Shown: positions 1 through 9,748, counted from the first letter of the stretch. The stretch: 64,000 bases of DNA from Pseudoteredinibacter isoporae (GCF_011602085.1 NZ_JAAONY010000001.1:1612001-1676000); one strand, 5' to 3'. A program made the numbers and translations. The notes: generated by a model from the letters alone, not told the origin.

Positions 1-13
1 TGGAGAGATCAGT

Positions 14-2242
14 ATGTCAAACACCCGAATTGGAGCATTCGCCCTGCTTGCCCTAATCGGTGGCGGTCAAAACGCCATAGCTCAAGCCGTAAGCGAAGAA
101 AACAGTCTTGCCCTGGAAGAAATTGTGGTGACGGCGCGGATGCGTGCTGAGAGCTTGCAGGATGTCCCCATTTCCGAAACCGCATTCTCTGCTCAAACCA
201 TCGAAGATTCGCGCATTGAGACTGCCGATGATTTTCTGGCCCTGTCCCCAAATGTGACCCTGGCAAACTCCCAGAGCGCGGGTGTTTCTTTTATGACGAT
301 TCGTGGTATTTCCCAGGTTCGCAATGGTGAGGCACCGGTTGCAGTGGTTGTGGATGGCGTGCTGCAAATCAATAATCGCCAGCTGACTCAATCGATGATT
401 GATATGCAGTCCATCGAAGTTCTGCGCGGGCCCCAGGGCGCACTGTATGGTCGCAATGCGGCGGGTGGTGCCATTCTTATCAGCTCCAATCAGCCGAGTG
501 ATGAATTTGAAGGTTTTGTGAAAACAACCGTTGGTAAAGGCGATGAGTTTGCCGTGACCACGGCCTTTGGTGGTCCCATTATCGAGAACACATTGAAATA
601 CCGAATTGCTGCCCGCTATCAGGACATTGATGGTTATCTCAACAATAAGCAATTGGCTCAAAAAGTAGATGGTATCGAGGATAAAACCTTTCGTGGCATT
701 TTGCAGTGGGATATTTCGGATCAATTGACAGCTACTCTGCGAGGCAGCACGGTACGTACCGAAGGCGGTGGCCTGAATTTTCAGTATCAGCCCGTTGAGT
801 TTGATGGGAACAGTTGTAATACCAGCAACCCCTTCGGTGGTCCAACACCGGACGCCGACAACGTCTCGCGTGAGTTCTGTGCAAACAACCTGGGATACAA
901 TGAGCGTGATATTGACGAGTTGTCGATCAAGCTGGATTACGACACGGATGCTGTAAGCTTTACCAATATCTTCTCATACAATAACGTAACCGAATACGGT
1001 GAAGCGGATCAGTTCCCCTATACCAATGAAGTGGATGTATTTGGCTTATTCGATGGCAGTCAGACCCAGTTTGTGGATGTAAAAGCCTGGAGTTACGAAA
1101 CCCGTTTGGCCTCTAACGATGAATCGCCCCTACAGTGGATGATTGGTGCGTATTACCTTGAAACCGAGCGCTTTATTTCCACCACAACCGGTGATGATAA
1201 TCGCCTGGGTATTGAGCGAATAGAACGAACTCCGAAATTTAACAGCGCGATCAATCCGACGGTATCGTTTATTGCTGATGATAATGACAATCGCGCCTGG
1301 GCACTGTTTGGCAATGTATCTTACGATCTCAGTGAAGATCTGGAAATTGCATTAGCATTGCGTTATGACGAAGACAAGCGCGAACAAAACATCTCACCTT
1401 TAAATACGGCCGGATTGCCCGTTGGTTGTACCGTGGCGAATCCTGCGGCTTGTCAGCAAAAAGAAACTTACAGCAAGCTGCAACCTAAAGTATCCATTCG
1501 CTACGCCCTGGGTGAGGATGCCAATGTCTACGCTTCATACGGTGAAGGTTTCCGCAGCGGCCAGTTTAATCAATTCGGCGTTGCCGTGGCAGCGGCCAAC
1601 GCGGGTGTCATTGGGGTCAGTGATCGGGTCGATGCGGAAGTAACCAAAACCGCTGAGATAGGTATTAAATCTGAACTGCTGGATAATCGTCTGCGTTTAA
1701 ATGCGGGTATTTTTCATACCAAAACCAATCCGCTGTACTTTGTGTTTGTTGGTGCGGTGGGTGCACAGGTATTGGTTAATATCGATGATGTACGCCTGAT
1801 TGGTGGTGAAATTGAAGCGGCTTTCAGTGTCAGTGAAGGCCTGGATATTTATGCGGGCTTTGGTTACACCGACAGTGAAATTCAGCGTAATACCCTGAAT
1901 CCCACAACGGTTGGCAATGAAGCGCCTTACATCGCCGAGAATACCTTCAATATGGGAGCGCAGTACCGTACCGATATTACCGACGACATTGGTTTTGTCG
2001 CTCGCATTGATTATGAACGTCGTGGAGCCCAATTCTGGGACCCGGAAAATTCCACTGACCGAAGCGCCCTAAATCTGGTGAACGCTCGTATGGGTATTGA
2101 GGCGACGGATGGCAAATGGTCGTTGACGGCGGCGAGCAAAAACCTGACGGACAAGGCCTATAACTCCGAGTGGGTGTTAGGTGGCTTTGCGCACCCTGCG
2201 ACGCCGCGTACCTGGCACGTAGATTTCAAGTACAACTTCTAA
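14..2242 (+). CDS. TonB-dependent outer-membrane receptor, first gene of hydantoinase-type operon
   Basis: This is an outer-membrane active transporter energised by TonB. Residues 1-23 form a signal peptide ending in AIA. A TonB box (EIVVT, about residues 36-40) follows, then a plug domain with the typical LRGPQGALYGRNAAGGA stretch at about 137-153. A long beta-barrel ends in the aromatic F742 (KYNF) expected for Bam-dependent insertion. At 742 residues it has the normal length. GGAGAG just before the ATG acts as ribosome binding site; the promoter lies outside the window. It precedes racemase, cupin, hyuA, hyuB and NCS1 permease genes in the same direction, so I infer that it imports the substrate of that pathway rather than iron. 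Family assignment is certain; substrate is unknown. Confidence 0.93.
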   Translation: MSNTRIGAFALLALIGGGQNAIAQAVSEENSLALEEIVVTARMRAESLQDVPISETAFSAQTIEDSRIETADDFLALSPNVTLANSQSAGVSFMTIRGISQVRNGEAPVAVVVDGVLQINNRQLTQSMIDMQSIEVLRGPQGALYGRNAAGGAILISSNQPSDEFEGFVKTTVGKGDEFAVTTAFGGPIIENTLKYRIAARYQDIDGYLNNKQLAQKVDGIEDKTFRGILQWDISDQLTATLRGSTVRTEGGGLNFQYQPVEFDGNSCNTSNPFGGPTPDADNVSREFCANNLGYNERDIDELSIKLDYDTDAVSFTNIFSYNNVTEYGEADQFPYTNEVDVFGLFDGSQTQFVDVKAWSYETRLASNDESPLQWMIGAYYLETERFISTTTGDDNRLGIERIERTPKFNSAINPTVSFIADDNDNRAWALFGNVSYDLSEDLEIALALRYDEDKREQNISPLNTAGLPVGCTVANPAACQQKETYSKLQPKVSIRYALGEDANVYASYGEGFRSGQFNQFGVAVAAANAGVIGVSDRVDAEVTKTAEIGIKSELLDNRLRLNAGIFHTKTNPLYFVFVGAVGAQVLVNIDDVRLIGGEIEAAFSVSEGLDIYAGFGYTDSEIQRNTLNPTTVGNEAPYIAENTFNMGAQYRTDITDDIGFVARIDYERRGAQFWDPENSTDRSALNLVNARMGIEATDGKWSLTAASKNLTDKAYNSEWVLGGFAHPATPRTWHVDFKYNF

Positions 2243-2268
2243 ACCCTGAACTTCTTCTAAAGGACAAG

Positions 2269-2300
2269 CGATAGCTATTGGAAATTTTCCAGGGCTATCG
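2269..2300 (+). other. Intercistronic hairpin between TonB receptor and racemase
   Basis: CGATAGC (2269-2275) pairs with GCTATCG (2294-2300). The enclosed GGAAA/TTTCC can form an inner stem. No T-run follows, so it is not an ordinary terminator. An mRNA-stabilising or processing hairpin that keeps receptor expression above the enzymes is a reasonable inference. Confidence 0.45.
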
Positions 2301-2324
2301 GCTTGCCTGAAAAAAGTGAACGCT

Positions 2325-3125
2325 ATGGAAAAGACAAAAATTTTGTGGATAAACCCGATCAATGTAGATGCTTATGATCAACCTATGGGTGAATTCATTG
2401 ACACTATTCGTCTGCCGGGAACGGAAGTGGAAGTTATTTCCTTTCGTGGAAGTATTCCACTGAATAATCTGGAATATCGAACCTTTGAGGCTATGACGGT
2501 AGCCGATACAGTCCACGCCGCTCGATATGCGGACGAGCAAGGTTTTGATGCGGCCGTTATTGGCTGCTTTTACGATCCTGCGCTGGAAGATGCAAGAGAG
2601 ATATCCGGCAAGACGGTTGTAATCGCCCCTTGCCAGGCGAGTGTTCAGCTGGCTTCCAATTTGGCCAATAACTTTTCAGTCATTATCGGTCAGGAAAAAT
2701 GGCGTGCTCAAATGAGTGAGCGTATTCATGCCTACGGTTACGGTTCTCGACTTGCTTCAATGCGTTCGATTGACATTCCAGTTCCTGATTTGCAGAAAGA
2801 TTGTGAGTACACCGCTGAAAAAATCATTGACGCTGGCCGTTTGGCAATTCAAGAGGATAAGGCTGAATCCTTGATTTTAGGATGTACCTGTACCTTCGGA
2901 CTGTTTGAAACGGTACAGAAAGAACTGAATGTTCCAGTCATTGATCCAATTGTTGCTGCGTTTAAATCAGCAGAATTCATGGGCAGTTTAAAAAAGCAGT
3001 TTCAGTGGTATCCAAGCCGGAAATGGACCAGCGCTGCGCCCCCTGAAGAATTGATTCAATCCTTTGGCCTTTTCAAAAATCCCCCCTCAATTGGCAACCG
3101 TTATTTATTAAAAGAAGCGCTATGA
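2325..3125 (+). CDS. Asp/Glu/hydantoin racemase family protein
   Basis: Cofactor-independent racemase of the aspartate/glutamate/hydantoin racemase superfamily, which interconverts enantiomers by two-cysteine acid-base chemistry. Both expected cysteines are present: one in AAVIGCFYDP (residue 81) and one in LILGCTCTF (residue 187). At 266 residues the length suits this family. I chose ATG 2325 because the fold begins almost at once (KTKILWINP); a GTG at 2316 is an alternative, and neither has a strong ribosome binding site. Its stop overlaps the next start (ATGA), indicating translational coupling to the cupin. In an operon with hyuA/hyuB it probably racemises a hydantoin-like or amino-acid substrate so that a stereospecific hydrolase can use both forms. 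Substrate unproven. Confidence 0.85.
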   Translation: MEKTKILWINPINVDAYDQPMGEFIDTIRLPGTEVEVISFRGSIPLNNLEYRTFEAMTVADTVHAARYADEQGFDAAVIGCFYDPALEDAREISGKTVVIAPCQASVQLASNLANNFSVIIGQEKWRAQMSERIHAYGYGSRLASMRSIDIPVPDLQKDCEYTAEKIIDAGRLAIQEDKAESLILGCTCTFGLFETVQKELNVPVIDPIVAAFKSAEFMGSLKKQFQWYPSRKWTSAAPPEELIQSFGLFKNPPSIGNRYLLKEAL

Positions 3126-3451
3126 AAATTTACCCAACTCGAAATATAAGCACTGATAGCCTGGATATCGCTGAGCTATTTAATTTATGTGGAAAAAAGC
3201 AGGGCAGTGACTTGCAAGTCGGTGTGGCAGGTTTCCCTTTAAACCTACGTCATCCTGCCGAGGGAATGGCTGCGCATGAGCAGGATGAAATCTCCATCAT
3301 TCTGGAAGGTGAGTTCACAGTAGAAACTGAAGGCGGTGTTTTTACGTGCAAGGCCGGTGATGTCACCTATATTCCGGCAGGAGAGGCCCATGCCTCCAGT
3401 TCCAGCACGGGTGGCAAAGTGTTTTACGTTTTATTTGGACCAGGAGCTTAA
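3122..3451 (+). CDS. Cupin-domain protein
   Basis: Small single-domain cupin of 109 residues. The two conserved cupin motifs are visible: a histidine-bearing stretch AAHEQDEISIILEGEF, then GDVTYIPAGEAHA. These give metal-ligand-type His and Glu residues. The gene overlaps the racemase stop by four bases and ends five bases before hyuA, so it belongs to the operon. Cupins in such operons may be isomerases, ring-opening or accessory enzymes, or small-molecule sensors; nothing in the sequence decides between these. No DNA-binding domain is attached, so it is not an AraC-type regulator. Confidence 0.8.
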   Translation: MKIYPTRNISTDSLDIAELFNLCGKKQGSDLQVGVAGFPLNLRHPAEGMAAHEQDEISIILEGEFTVETEGGVFTCKAGDVTYIPAGEAHASSSSTGGKVFYVLFGPGA

Positions 3452-3455
3452 GACA

Positions 3456-5531
3456 ATGCGAGCAGCAAGCGATGTAGGCGGTACTTTTACCGACTTGGTG
3501 TATTACAACTATGATGAGACTACTGGCGAAAGCGGGCAAGTGAGTGTTGCCAAGGCCGATACAACTCCGCCCAACTTTGAGCAGGGAGTCCTTAACGCCA
3601 TCCACAAAGCTGGAATTAACCCCGAAGCGTTGGGCTTCTTTGCCCATGGTTCTACAGTGATTATTAACGCACTTACTGAGCGAAAAGGGGTGAAAACGGC
3701 GTTGATTACCACTCGGGGGTTTCGAGACGTTCTGGAAATCGCCCGTGGAAATCGTCCGGATCTGTTTAATTTTAATTTCAGAAAGCCCAAGCCTTTTGTT
3801 GAACGATATCTTCGTTTGGAGTTGCCCGAGCGAGTGAATCATAAAGGTGAACTGCAACAAGAGGTGGATCTTTCAGAATTGCCCAAGATGATTGATTATC
3901 TGAAATCCGAAGGTGTTGAAGCCATTGCGATCAGCTTTCTCCATGCCTATCTCAATTCGGAAAATGAAACGAAAACCGTGACCGCTGTTCGAGGGTTGTG
4001 GCCCGAAGTCTCCATCCTGGCGTCAAGTGATATCTCACGGGAATGGCGTGAATACGAGCGAAGCAATACGACGGTGCTGTCGGCCTATGTGCATCCTATT
4101 GCAAAGAAGTACATTGAATCTCTGCAGGAAAAGCTGGCAAAAGGAGGTTTCAAACAGCAGCCCTACATGATGCAGTCAAACGGGGGCATTGCTACGGTTA
4201 ACAGCGCGAAAAATAACCCCATTACTATGGTAGAGTCCGGCCCCGCGAGTGGCATTTTTGCCGCCGCGTATCTGGGTAAAAAAATTGATGAGCCGAATCT
4301 GATCGTATTGGATATCGGGGGTACAACCGCAAAGTGTGCCCTAATCGAAAATGCGGAAGTGAAGGTGACCACTGAGTACTACATCGAGCGGGATGAAAAA
4401 TCGCCCGGATACCCCATTCAAACACCGGTTTCAGAAATCGTTGAAATAGGCAACGGTGGCGGGAGCATTGCCTGGACAGACGAAGGCGGCAAGCTTCATG
4501 TTGGCCCTCAATCTGCGGGGGCGATGCCGGGACCTGCGGCTTATGGGCGTGGTGGTAATAAGCCAACGACAACAGATTCCAATCTTATTCTTGGGCGTAT
4601 CGATAAAAATTGCTTTGTCGGTGGCGAAGTTGAACCCGATATGGCGGCGGTAGAACAGGCCTTTGCGCCTATTATGGAAACACTTGATATCGGCCTGGAA
4701 GAGGCCGCTCGTGGAGTTGTTCGTATTGCCAATGCCAATATGACCAACGCTTTGCGCCTGGTGTCTACCAACAAAGGTTATGACCCGCGTGATTTTGCAC
4801 TGCTTGCTTTTGGTGGCGGTGGTGCAATGCATGCCGTAGCGCTGGCAGAAGAATTAAAAGTTCCCAGGGTTATTGTGCCGGTTAATTCTTCGGTATTTTC
4901 TGCCTGGGGCATGTTGCTGACTGATTTGAGACGCGACTATCTGCAAACCCAACCGATGAGTCTAAATGCAGAAAGCTCATCAGCCATCAAGGAGCGCTTT
5001 GAGCAACTGAAGCAGAGGGCGGTTGAAGATTATCGTCAGGATCAGGTGGGTGACCAACAAGAACTCGTATTCGAGCACTTGGCCGACTTGCGTTATCAAG
5101 GCCAGGAACACACAGTAAAAATTGCTTTGCCTTGTGATAAGGATGGATGCATTGATTTGGACGCAGCTGTTGAAACCTTTCATCAGGCTCATTTAAAACG
5201 TTTCACTTATCGTCTGGACGCCGATGTGCAATTGGTGAATTTTCACTTGGTGGCCAAGGTAGAAGTTCCCAAGCCGGAAATTGCCAGAAAAACGATCCAT
5301 GGCAAAACCCTGGAGGAGACTTTGCTGCACAAACGTACCGTCGATTTTGATCAACACGGTTGTCATGAAAGTTGTGTGTACGATGGTCTCGCTCTGGAGC
5401 CGGGTATGAGTTTCCATGGCCCGGCGATTATTCAGGAACCTTCTGCGACGTTGGTGATATCGCCCGGCCATCGAGCCGAAGTCGATGATTATGGCAATTA
5501 CATTATTCACCTGCAGCAAGCTGAACAATAA
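3456..5531 (+). CDS. hyuA: Hydantoinase/oxoprolinase subunit A
   Basis: Subunit A of the ATP-dependent hydantoinase/5-oxoprolinase/acetone-carboxylase-like family, which opens cyclic amides using ATP. The N-terminal phosphate-binding motif DVGGTFTDLV (residues 6-15) marks the actin-like ATPase fold. FAHGSTVIINALTERKG and the later VLDIGGTTAKC segment are also typical. At 691 residues it has the normal length. I start at ATG 3456, five bases after the cupin stop; a longer in-frame reading back to 3336 would run through the cupin gene in another frame and is not credible. HyuB follows. Reaction class is well supported; the substrate (N-methylhydantoin, hydantoin, oxoproline or another lactam) is not. 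Confidence 0.93.
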   Translation: MRAASDVGGTFTDLVYYNYDETTGESGQVSVAKADTTPPNFEQGVLNAIHKAGINPEALGFFAHGSTVIINALTERKGVKTALITTRGFRDVLEIARGNRPDLFNFNFRKPKPFVERYLRLELPERVNHKGELQQEVDLSELPKMIDYLKSEGVEAIAISFLHAYLNSENETKTVTAVRGLWPEVSILASSDISREWREYERSNTTVLSAYVHPIAKKYIESLQEKLAKGGFKQQPYMMQSNGGIATVNSAKNNPITMVESGPASGIFAAAYLGKKIDEPNLIVLDIGGTTAKCALIENAEVKVTTEYYIERDEKSPGYPIQTPVSEIVEIGNGGGSIAWTDEGGKLHVGPQSAGAMPGPAAYGRGGNKPTTTDSNLILGRIDKNCFVGGEVEPDMAAVEQAFAPIMETLDIGLEEAARGVVRIANANMTNALRLVSTNKGYDPRDFALLAFGGGGAMHAVALAEELKVPRVIVPVNSSVFSAWGMLLTDLRRDYLQTQPMSLNAESSSAIKERFEQLKQRAVEDYRQDQVGDQQELVFEHLADLRYQGQEHTVKIALPCDKDGCIDLDAAVETFHQAHLKRFTYRLDADVQLVNFHLVAKVEVPKPEIARKTIHGKTLEETLLHKRTVDFDQHGCHESCVYDGLALEPGMSFHGPAIIQEPSATLVISPGHRAEVDDYGNYIIHLQQAEQ

Positions 5532-5541
5532 GGAGCGAACA

Positions 5542-7230
5542 ATGGATATTTTTACAACTGAAATTATCAAAGATTCTCTGGTTGCTCTGGGGGATGAGAT
5601 GTTTAACGCCATGGTGCGTACAAGCATGAGTCCTATTATTTACGAAACTACGGACTTTGCTGTTGGTGCGACCGATGCCAAGGGAAATTTATTGGCGCAA
5701 GGGAATGGTGTAACCGCTTTCCTGGCGACTCTGGATACGGCGGTGCAAAGCTGTCTGGAACATTATCCGAATCCGGGCGATATCGAACCGGGTGATGTCA
5801 TCATTACAAACTCGCCCTATCACGGCGGCGGCACGCATTTATCGGATGTGGTGATTATTCTGCCCGTTTTCTTTGAGGGGGAATTGGTAGCCTTTACCGT
5901 CAATAAAGCCCATTGGACAGAAGTTGGTGGTGCTCAGCCCGGCAGTGTTTCTACCTGTGCGACCGAGATTTATCAGGAAGGTTTGCATTTTAAATTTCTG
6001 AAACTGTATAACAGTGGGGAAATAAATCAGTCCCTGGTGGGATTGATTGAAGCCAACGTGAGATTGCCCGAATCCACATTAGGTGATATGCACGCCGGAG
6101 TGGCCGCAGCTCGCGTAGGTGCCAAACGCATTGAAGAATTGATAAAAAAATACAACAAATCTCAAGTTCTATACGCCATGGATGAATTATTGGATTATGG
6201 CGAGCGTATGACCCAGGCCGAGTTATTAAAGCTACCTCAGGGGGAGTATCAGGCTGAAAGTGTTGTCGAAGAAGATGGATTGGGAAATGGTCCATTTACG
6301 ATACGGGTCAAGGTTACCATCGCGGATGGTCGAATGAAGGTCGATTATACCGGTACCGATCCACAGGCGGAGGGCCCGATTAATTGTTCCTACACAGGCT
6401 TGGTAACCGGGGCGCGTTGCCTTTTTAAAGCGGTAACCAATTCCGATATTCCTGCAAATGGCGGCTGCTTTAGAGCCCTCGATATTATTTGCCCACCTGG
6501 TACGGTTGTCAGTGCCCAATCGCCCGCCCCGGTTTCGTTGTACTACGAGCCCTTGATCGCGGCGATTGATGTTATGTGGCAGGCCCTTGCACCGGTTGTT
6601 CCAGATCGTCTGCCTGCGGGTCATCAACGAAGTGTCGGCGCCACCTTTATCAGCGGCGAACATCCGGATAATGGTGAGCTGTTTGTTATGGGCGAGCCTT
6701 TAGTAGGAGGGTGGGGTGCAAGTGCGGGCCAGGACGGTGATAGCGGCCAGTTCTGTTGCGCCAATGGTGAAACCTTCAATATTCCTGCCGAACTGTTTGA
6801 AAACCGATACGGCGTTCAGATCCAGCAATACGCTTTTCACAATGAAGATGGTGGTGCGGGAGAATTCCGTGGCGGCAAGGGCGTGGTATTGGATTACGAA
6901 GTGACCGCCGACGTCGCTTACCTGACCTACGCAGCTTCACAGACGGTAACCCGTCCTTGGGCAATGCAGGGTGGCCAGCAAGGCTCGAATAATTACGCAC
7001 TTATTTTACGTAAGGATGGCAGTGAAGAGCGCCATCATATGTGTACGACAGTGCCGGTGGAAAAAGGCGAGGTGATTCGTTTGTACACTGGTACCGGTGG
7101 TGGTTTTGGTGAACCGAGTCGGCGTCCCGCAGAAAAAGTTGTGGCAGACATTAAAAATGGTTACATCACTGCTGAACAGGCCCAGCGTGATTATGGATTT
7201 GAGCCACAGCAGGAAGGTTTCAGTGGATAA
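5542..7230 (+). CDS. hyuB: Hydantoinase/oxoprolinase subunit B
   Basis: Subunit B partner of HyuA in the ATP-dependent cyclic-amide hydrolase family. Family signatures include NSPYHGGGTHLSDV (about residues 90-103), the AHWTEVGG/PGS stretch, and a glycine-rich C-terminus with GTGGGFG. The protein is 562 residues from ATG 5542, preceded by AAGGAGCG as ribosome binding site; the in-frame extension to 5485 overlaps hyuA. The A and B subunits act as a complex in the cytoplasm. The stop overlaps the GTG of the downstream permease, so the whole run from receptor to permease appears co-transcribed. Assignment to the family is secure. Confidence 0.93.
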   Translation: MDIFTTEIIKDSLVALGDEMFNAMVRTSMSPIIYETTDFAVGATDAKGNLLAQGNGVTAFLATLDTAVQSCLEHYPNPGDIEPGDVIITNSPYHGGGTHLSDVVIILPVFFEGELVAFTVNKAHWTEVGGAQPGSVSTCATEIYQEGLHFKFLKLYNSGEINQSLVGLIEANVRLPESTLGDMHAGVAAARVGAKRIEELIKKYNKSQVLYAMDELLDYGERMTQAELLKLPQGEYQAESVVEEDGLGNGPFTIRVKVTIADGRMKVDYTGTDPQAEGPINCSYTGLVTGARCLFKAVTNSDIPANGGCFRALDIICPPGTVVSAQSPAPVSLYYEPLIAAIDVMWQALAPVVPDRLPAGHQRSVGATFISGEHPDNGELFVMGEPLVGGWGASAGQDGDSGQFCCANGETFNIPAELFENRYGVQIQQYAFHNEDGGAGEFRGGKGVVLDYEVTADVAYLTYAASQTVTRPWAMQGGQQGSNNYALILRKDGSEERHHMCTTVPVEKGEVIRLYTGTGGGFGEPSRRPAEKVVADIKNGYITAEQAQRDYGFEPQQEGFSG

Positions 7231-8500
7231 GGCCCAGGAGGATTTTTCTCGAGAACCGGTTCCACAGGAAAAAACCTTATCCGGTGTTCATATTGCGCTT
7301 GTGATTATTGGCGGCACGATTGGCATCCCCGTGTACTTGATGTCCGCTAATTTGGGCGGCAGCTTGGGCTTGGCCCAGGCTGGGCCCGCCTTTTTATTGG
7401 GCTGCTTGGTTCTTGCATGTCTGGGAGCATTGACCAGCCTGTCAGGGTCACGCAGCCATTTATCAACGTATATGTTGGTAGCGTTTGCTTTTGGTCGGAG
7501 TGGAGCAAAGTTGGTGAATTTCATTATCGCCTTGTCTTTGCTGGGTTGGTACGCAGTGACCATGAATGTCTTCGCCCAGGCGATGGACTCAATGGTACAA
7601 GACCTGAGTGGCTACCGCGTTCAACACGCCTGGTATATCGTTATTGGCAGCCTGATGATGTGTGGCGTAAGTATCGCCGGCTTCCAGGGGATCGATAAAC
7701 TGGCGCTGATGCTGGTGCCCATAATGCTGGTGTTTCTGTTGTACGCCGCTTTACTGGCGACCGAGACAAAAGCTCTGTCTGACATGTTGAGCGCTCAGCA
7801 GCCGGCGTTAAGTTTTAGTCAGGCAGTCTCGGCGGTGATTGGAAGCTATATTGTTGGCGTTGTTATTCAACCTGACTATAGCCGTTTTGCCCGAAATGAT
7901 CGCCACGCTATGTGGGCCGTGTTTTTTGCACTGGGTATTTCCTTCCCTATAGTGATGCTGCTATCGGCTGTGCCTGGTGTGGCGACCGGGGAGCAGGATC
8001 TTGTAAAGATTATGATCATGTTAGGAATCGGTGTCCCCGCCTTTATCTTATTATTGCTGGGTTCCTGGTCCAGCAATGTGTTGTCCTTATATTCTTCCAG
8101 CCTGTCCGTCGCCACTATTTTTACACGAGTGCACTTGTGGAAGATCATTTTAATCATCGGCTTTCTGGGAACGCTTTTGGCGTTTCTAAATGCCCAAACC
8201 TATCTGGTGGATTTCTTATTACTGCTAGGCATTGCCATTCCGCCGGTTGCAGGAATCTACGCTATCGAAGTGTTGTTGTTTCGACGGGGGCACTGCGATG
8301 TACGCCAGCTGGACGAAGAACCCCCCTTTAACCGCGCAGCATTTTTTGCTTGGGGTGCTGCAATTCTGTTTGGATGGTTGTCTCAAAACCAAGTTTTAAG
8401 CCTTGTCTCCGTGTCAGCGATTGACTCACTGGCGGTGGCTTGTGCTCTGTACACGATGCTTAAGCTGCCGAAGCGATTTCTCGCAACACTGGAATACTAG
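7223..8500 (+). CDS. NCS1-type permease (cytosine/hydantoin transporter family)
   Basis: Inner-membrane secondary transporter with about twelve hydrophobic segments, of the NCS1 nucleobase-cation symporter family (CodB-like and Mhp1-like). The region VVIIQPDYSRFARN-like (VVIQPDYSRFAR) and the repeated glycine-rich helices fit the family. I start at GTG 7223, which overlaps the hyuB stop by eight bases and has AGGAAGG six bases upstream; ATG 7193 is possible, and still earlier starts lie deep inside hyuB. That gives 425 residues, the normal size. Members carry hydantoins, allantoin, cytosine and similar rings, which fits its place after a hydantoinase pair. With the TonB receptor it gives transport across both membranes. 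Confidence 0.88.
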   Translation: MDKAQEDFSREPVPQEKTLSGVHIALVIIGGTIGIPVYLMSANLGGSLGLAQAGPAFLLGCLVLACLGALTSLSGSRSHLSTYMLVAFAFGRSGAKLVNFIIALSLLGWYAVTMNVFAQAMDSMVQDLSGYRVQHAWYIVIGSLMMCGVSIAGFQGIDKLALMLVPIMLVFLLYAALLATETKALSDMLSAQQPALSFSQAVSAVIGSYIVGVVIQPDYSRFARNDRHAMWAVFFALGISFPIVMLLSAVPGVATGEQDLVKIMIMLGIGVPAFILLLLGSWSSNVLSLYSSSLSVATIFTRVHLWKIILIIGFLGTLLAFLNAQTYLVDFLLLLGIAIPPVAGIYAIEVLLFRRGHCDVRQLDEEPPFNRAAFFAWGAAILFGWLSQNQVLSLVSVSAIDSLAVACALYTMLKLPKRFLATLEY

Positions 8501-8584
8501 ATTGAGTGGGAGTATTTGCGAGCCCAGCGTCAACTTTGTTTTTCAGATGTTGCTTTGAAACTTTCCATTTATGATGGTGCTGCA

Positions 8585-9748
8585 TTAGAAGTATCGAAGC
8601 CATCGAATATCTCGTCGTCGAGATTTGAGATCAGCGAACCAGGCGGAGGGATAGTAGAGTGGCACTATCAAGGCAACACTCCATACCCAAACCATATAAA
8701 GGTGATCGACGCCATAATACGCACCTTTCGTTTTACCGAACAGTAACAGTGCTACGAGATAAAGGATCTTGAGCACGTACAAATGAAGAATATAGAAAAA
8801 CATGGGAGCGCCACCCAGAATAGCCATTTTTTCTATTACCCAACTACCTTGCTGAGCTTTTTCAAAGTGTGCGAGCAAGATAAAGCTCACTCCCAAGGTC
8901 GAGAGGAGGAACAGCAAAGAGGGTGGATATTTAGTTAGATTGAGAAATGCCATGGTGGTTTGAAGCGCATTGTCATAAACAATCCATGGTTTGTCGCCGT
9001 AAACGTTCAAGGTTCGAATTACAATGAAGGCAGCAAGCATTGCCAGTCCATATCGGATCAGGTTTTTCAGGCGTTCATCTGTGTTGACCTGTTTCCCAAA
9101 CCAGGGGCCGATTATATACCCAAAGCTGATTACGCCTATCCACGCGAGAACCGGATAAGTCGTTTTCGCTTGCATCCCAAAGCCGATGTCAAAAAAAACT
9201 TTCTCGTGGAGCATTGCCCAGGGAATGTATAAGACCGTACCCGGTTCGAATGAGATGCTGTCGAGCAGATTGTGGCCGGCAATAATCAAAACCGTGATAA
9301 CAAGCAGCAGGAGGCGAGGCAGGTGAATTAAGCCGGCAAGGGCAACCATGCTAACCCCGATGGCCCAAATCACCTGAAGGTAGAATTTCTCTGGGGGAAA
9401 CTGTCCTGTCCAGGCAAAACCAATGACTGTGATTTCCAAAAGCATAAGGAAAAGTCCGCGTTTCAATAGAAACAAGGAGGTTTCCTGTCGGCTATGGAAT
9501 TGACCGTAGAGATAAGCTGAAAGGCCGGTCAGGAAAACAAATGCGGGCGCGCAAATAGAGCTGAGTAAACGCGTGAAAAACAATCCGGGATCAACACTTC
9601 CCGCGTCCATAGGGTCACTGACCTGCATATGCAGGTATATGGTTTCCCGGGCATGATCAACGAGCATAAACAACATAACCAGCCCGCGTAGGGCATCAAT
9701 CGATATAAGCCGATGTCGAGTTTGTATGTTTTGGAGATCCCGGGTCAT
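8585..9748 (-). CDS. DUF1624/HGSNAT-like acyltransferase membrane protein
   Basis: Polytopic membrane protein of 387 residues belonging to the DUF1624 / heparan-alpha-glucosaminide N-acetyltransferase-like family. The N-terminal signature SIDALRGLVMLFMLVDHARE (about 16-35) contains the conserved Asp-Arg and His32, and the family-typical end (ADLKSRRRDIRWLRYF) is intact. About ten hydrophobic segments follow one another. Relatives transfer acyl groups across the membrane to sugars, but bacterial members are mostly uncharacterised. AAGGAAC upstream of ATG 9748 is a good ribosome binding site. It is divergent from the TonB receptor at 10001, so the palindrome at 9910-9935 lies between the two promoters and could serve both. 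Confidence 0.82.
   Translation of the reverse strand: MTRDLQNIQTRHRLISIDALRGLVMLFMLVDHARETIYLHMQVSDPMDAGSVDPGLFFTRLLSSICAPAFVFLTGLSAYLYGQFHSRQETSLFLLKRGLFLMLLEITVIGFAWTGQFPPEKFYLQVIWAIGVSMVALAGLIHLPRLLLLVITVLIIAGHNLLDSISFEPGTVLYIPWAMLHEKVFFDIGFGMQAKTTYPVLAWIGVISFGYIIGPWFGKQVNTDERLKNLIRYGLAMLAAFIVIRTLNVYGDKPWIVYDNALQTTMAFLNLTKYPPSLLFLLSTLGVSFILLAHFEKAQQGSWVIEKMAILGGAPMFFYILHLYVLKILYLVALLLFGKTKGAYYGVDHLYMVWVWSVALIVPLYYPSAWFADLKSRRRDIRWLRYF

Noticed and set aside
7097..7222. Longer N-terminus for the NCS1 permease starting at 7097
   Set aside because: It lies wholly inside hyuB in another frame, has no family similarity, and GTG 7223 has a good ribosome binding site.
8516..8746. 76-codon + strand frame after the NCS1 permease
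   Set aside because: Mostly antisense to the C-terminus of the DUF1624 gene, with no recognisable domain.
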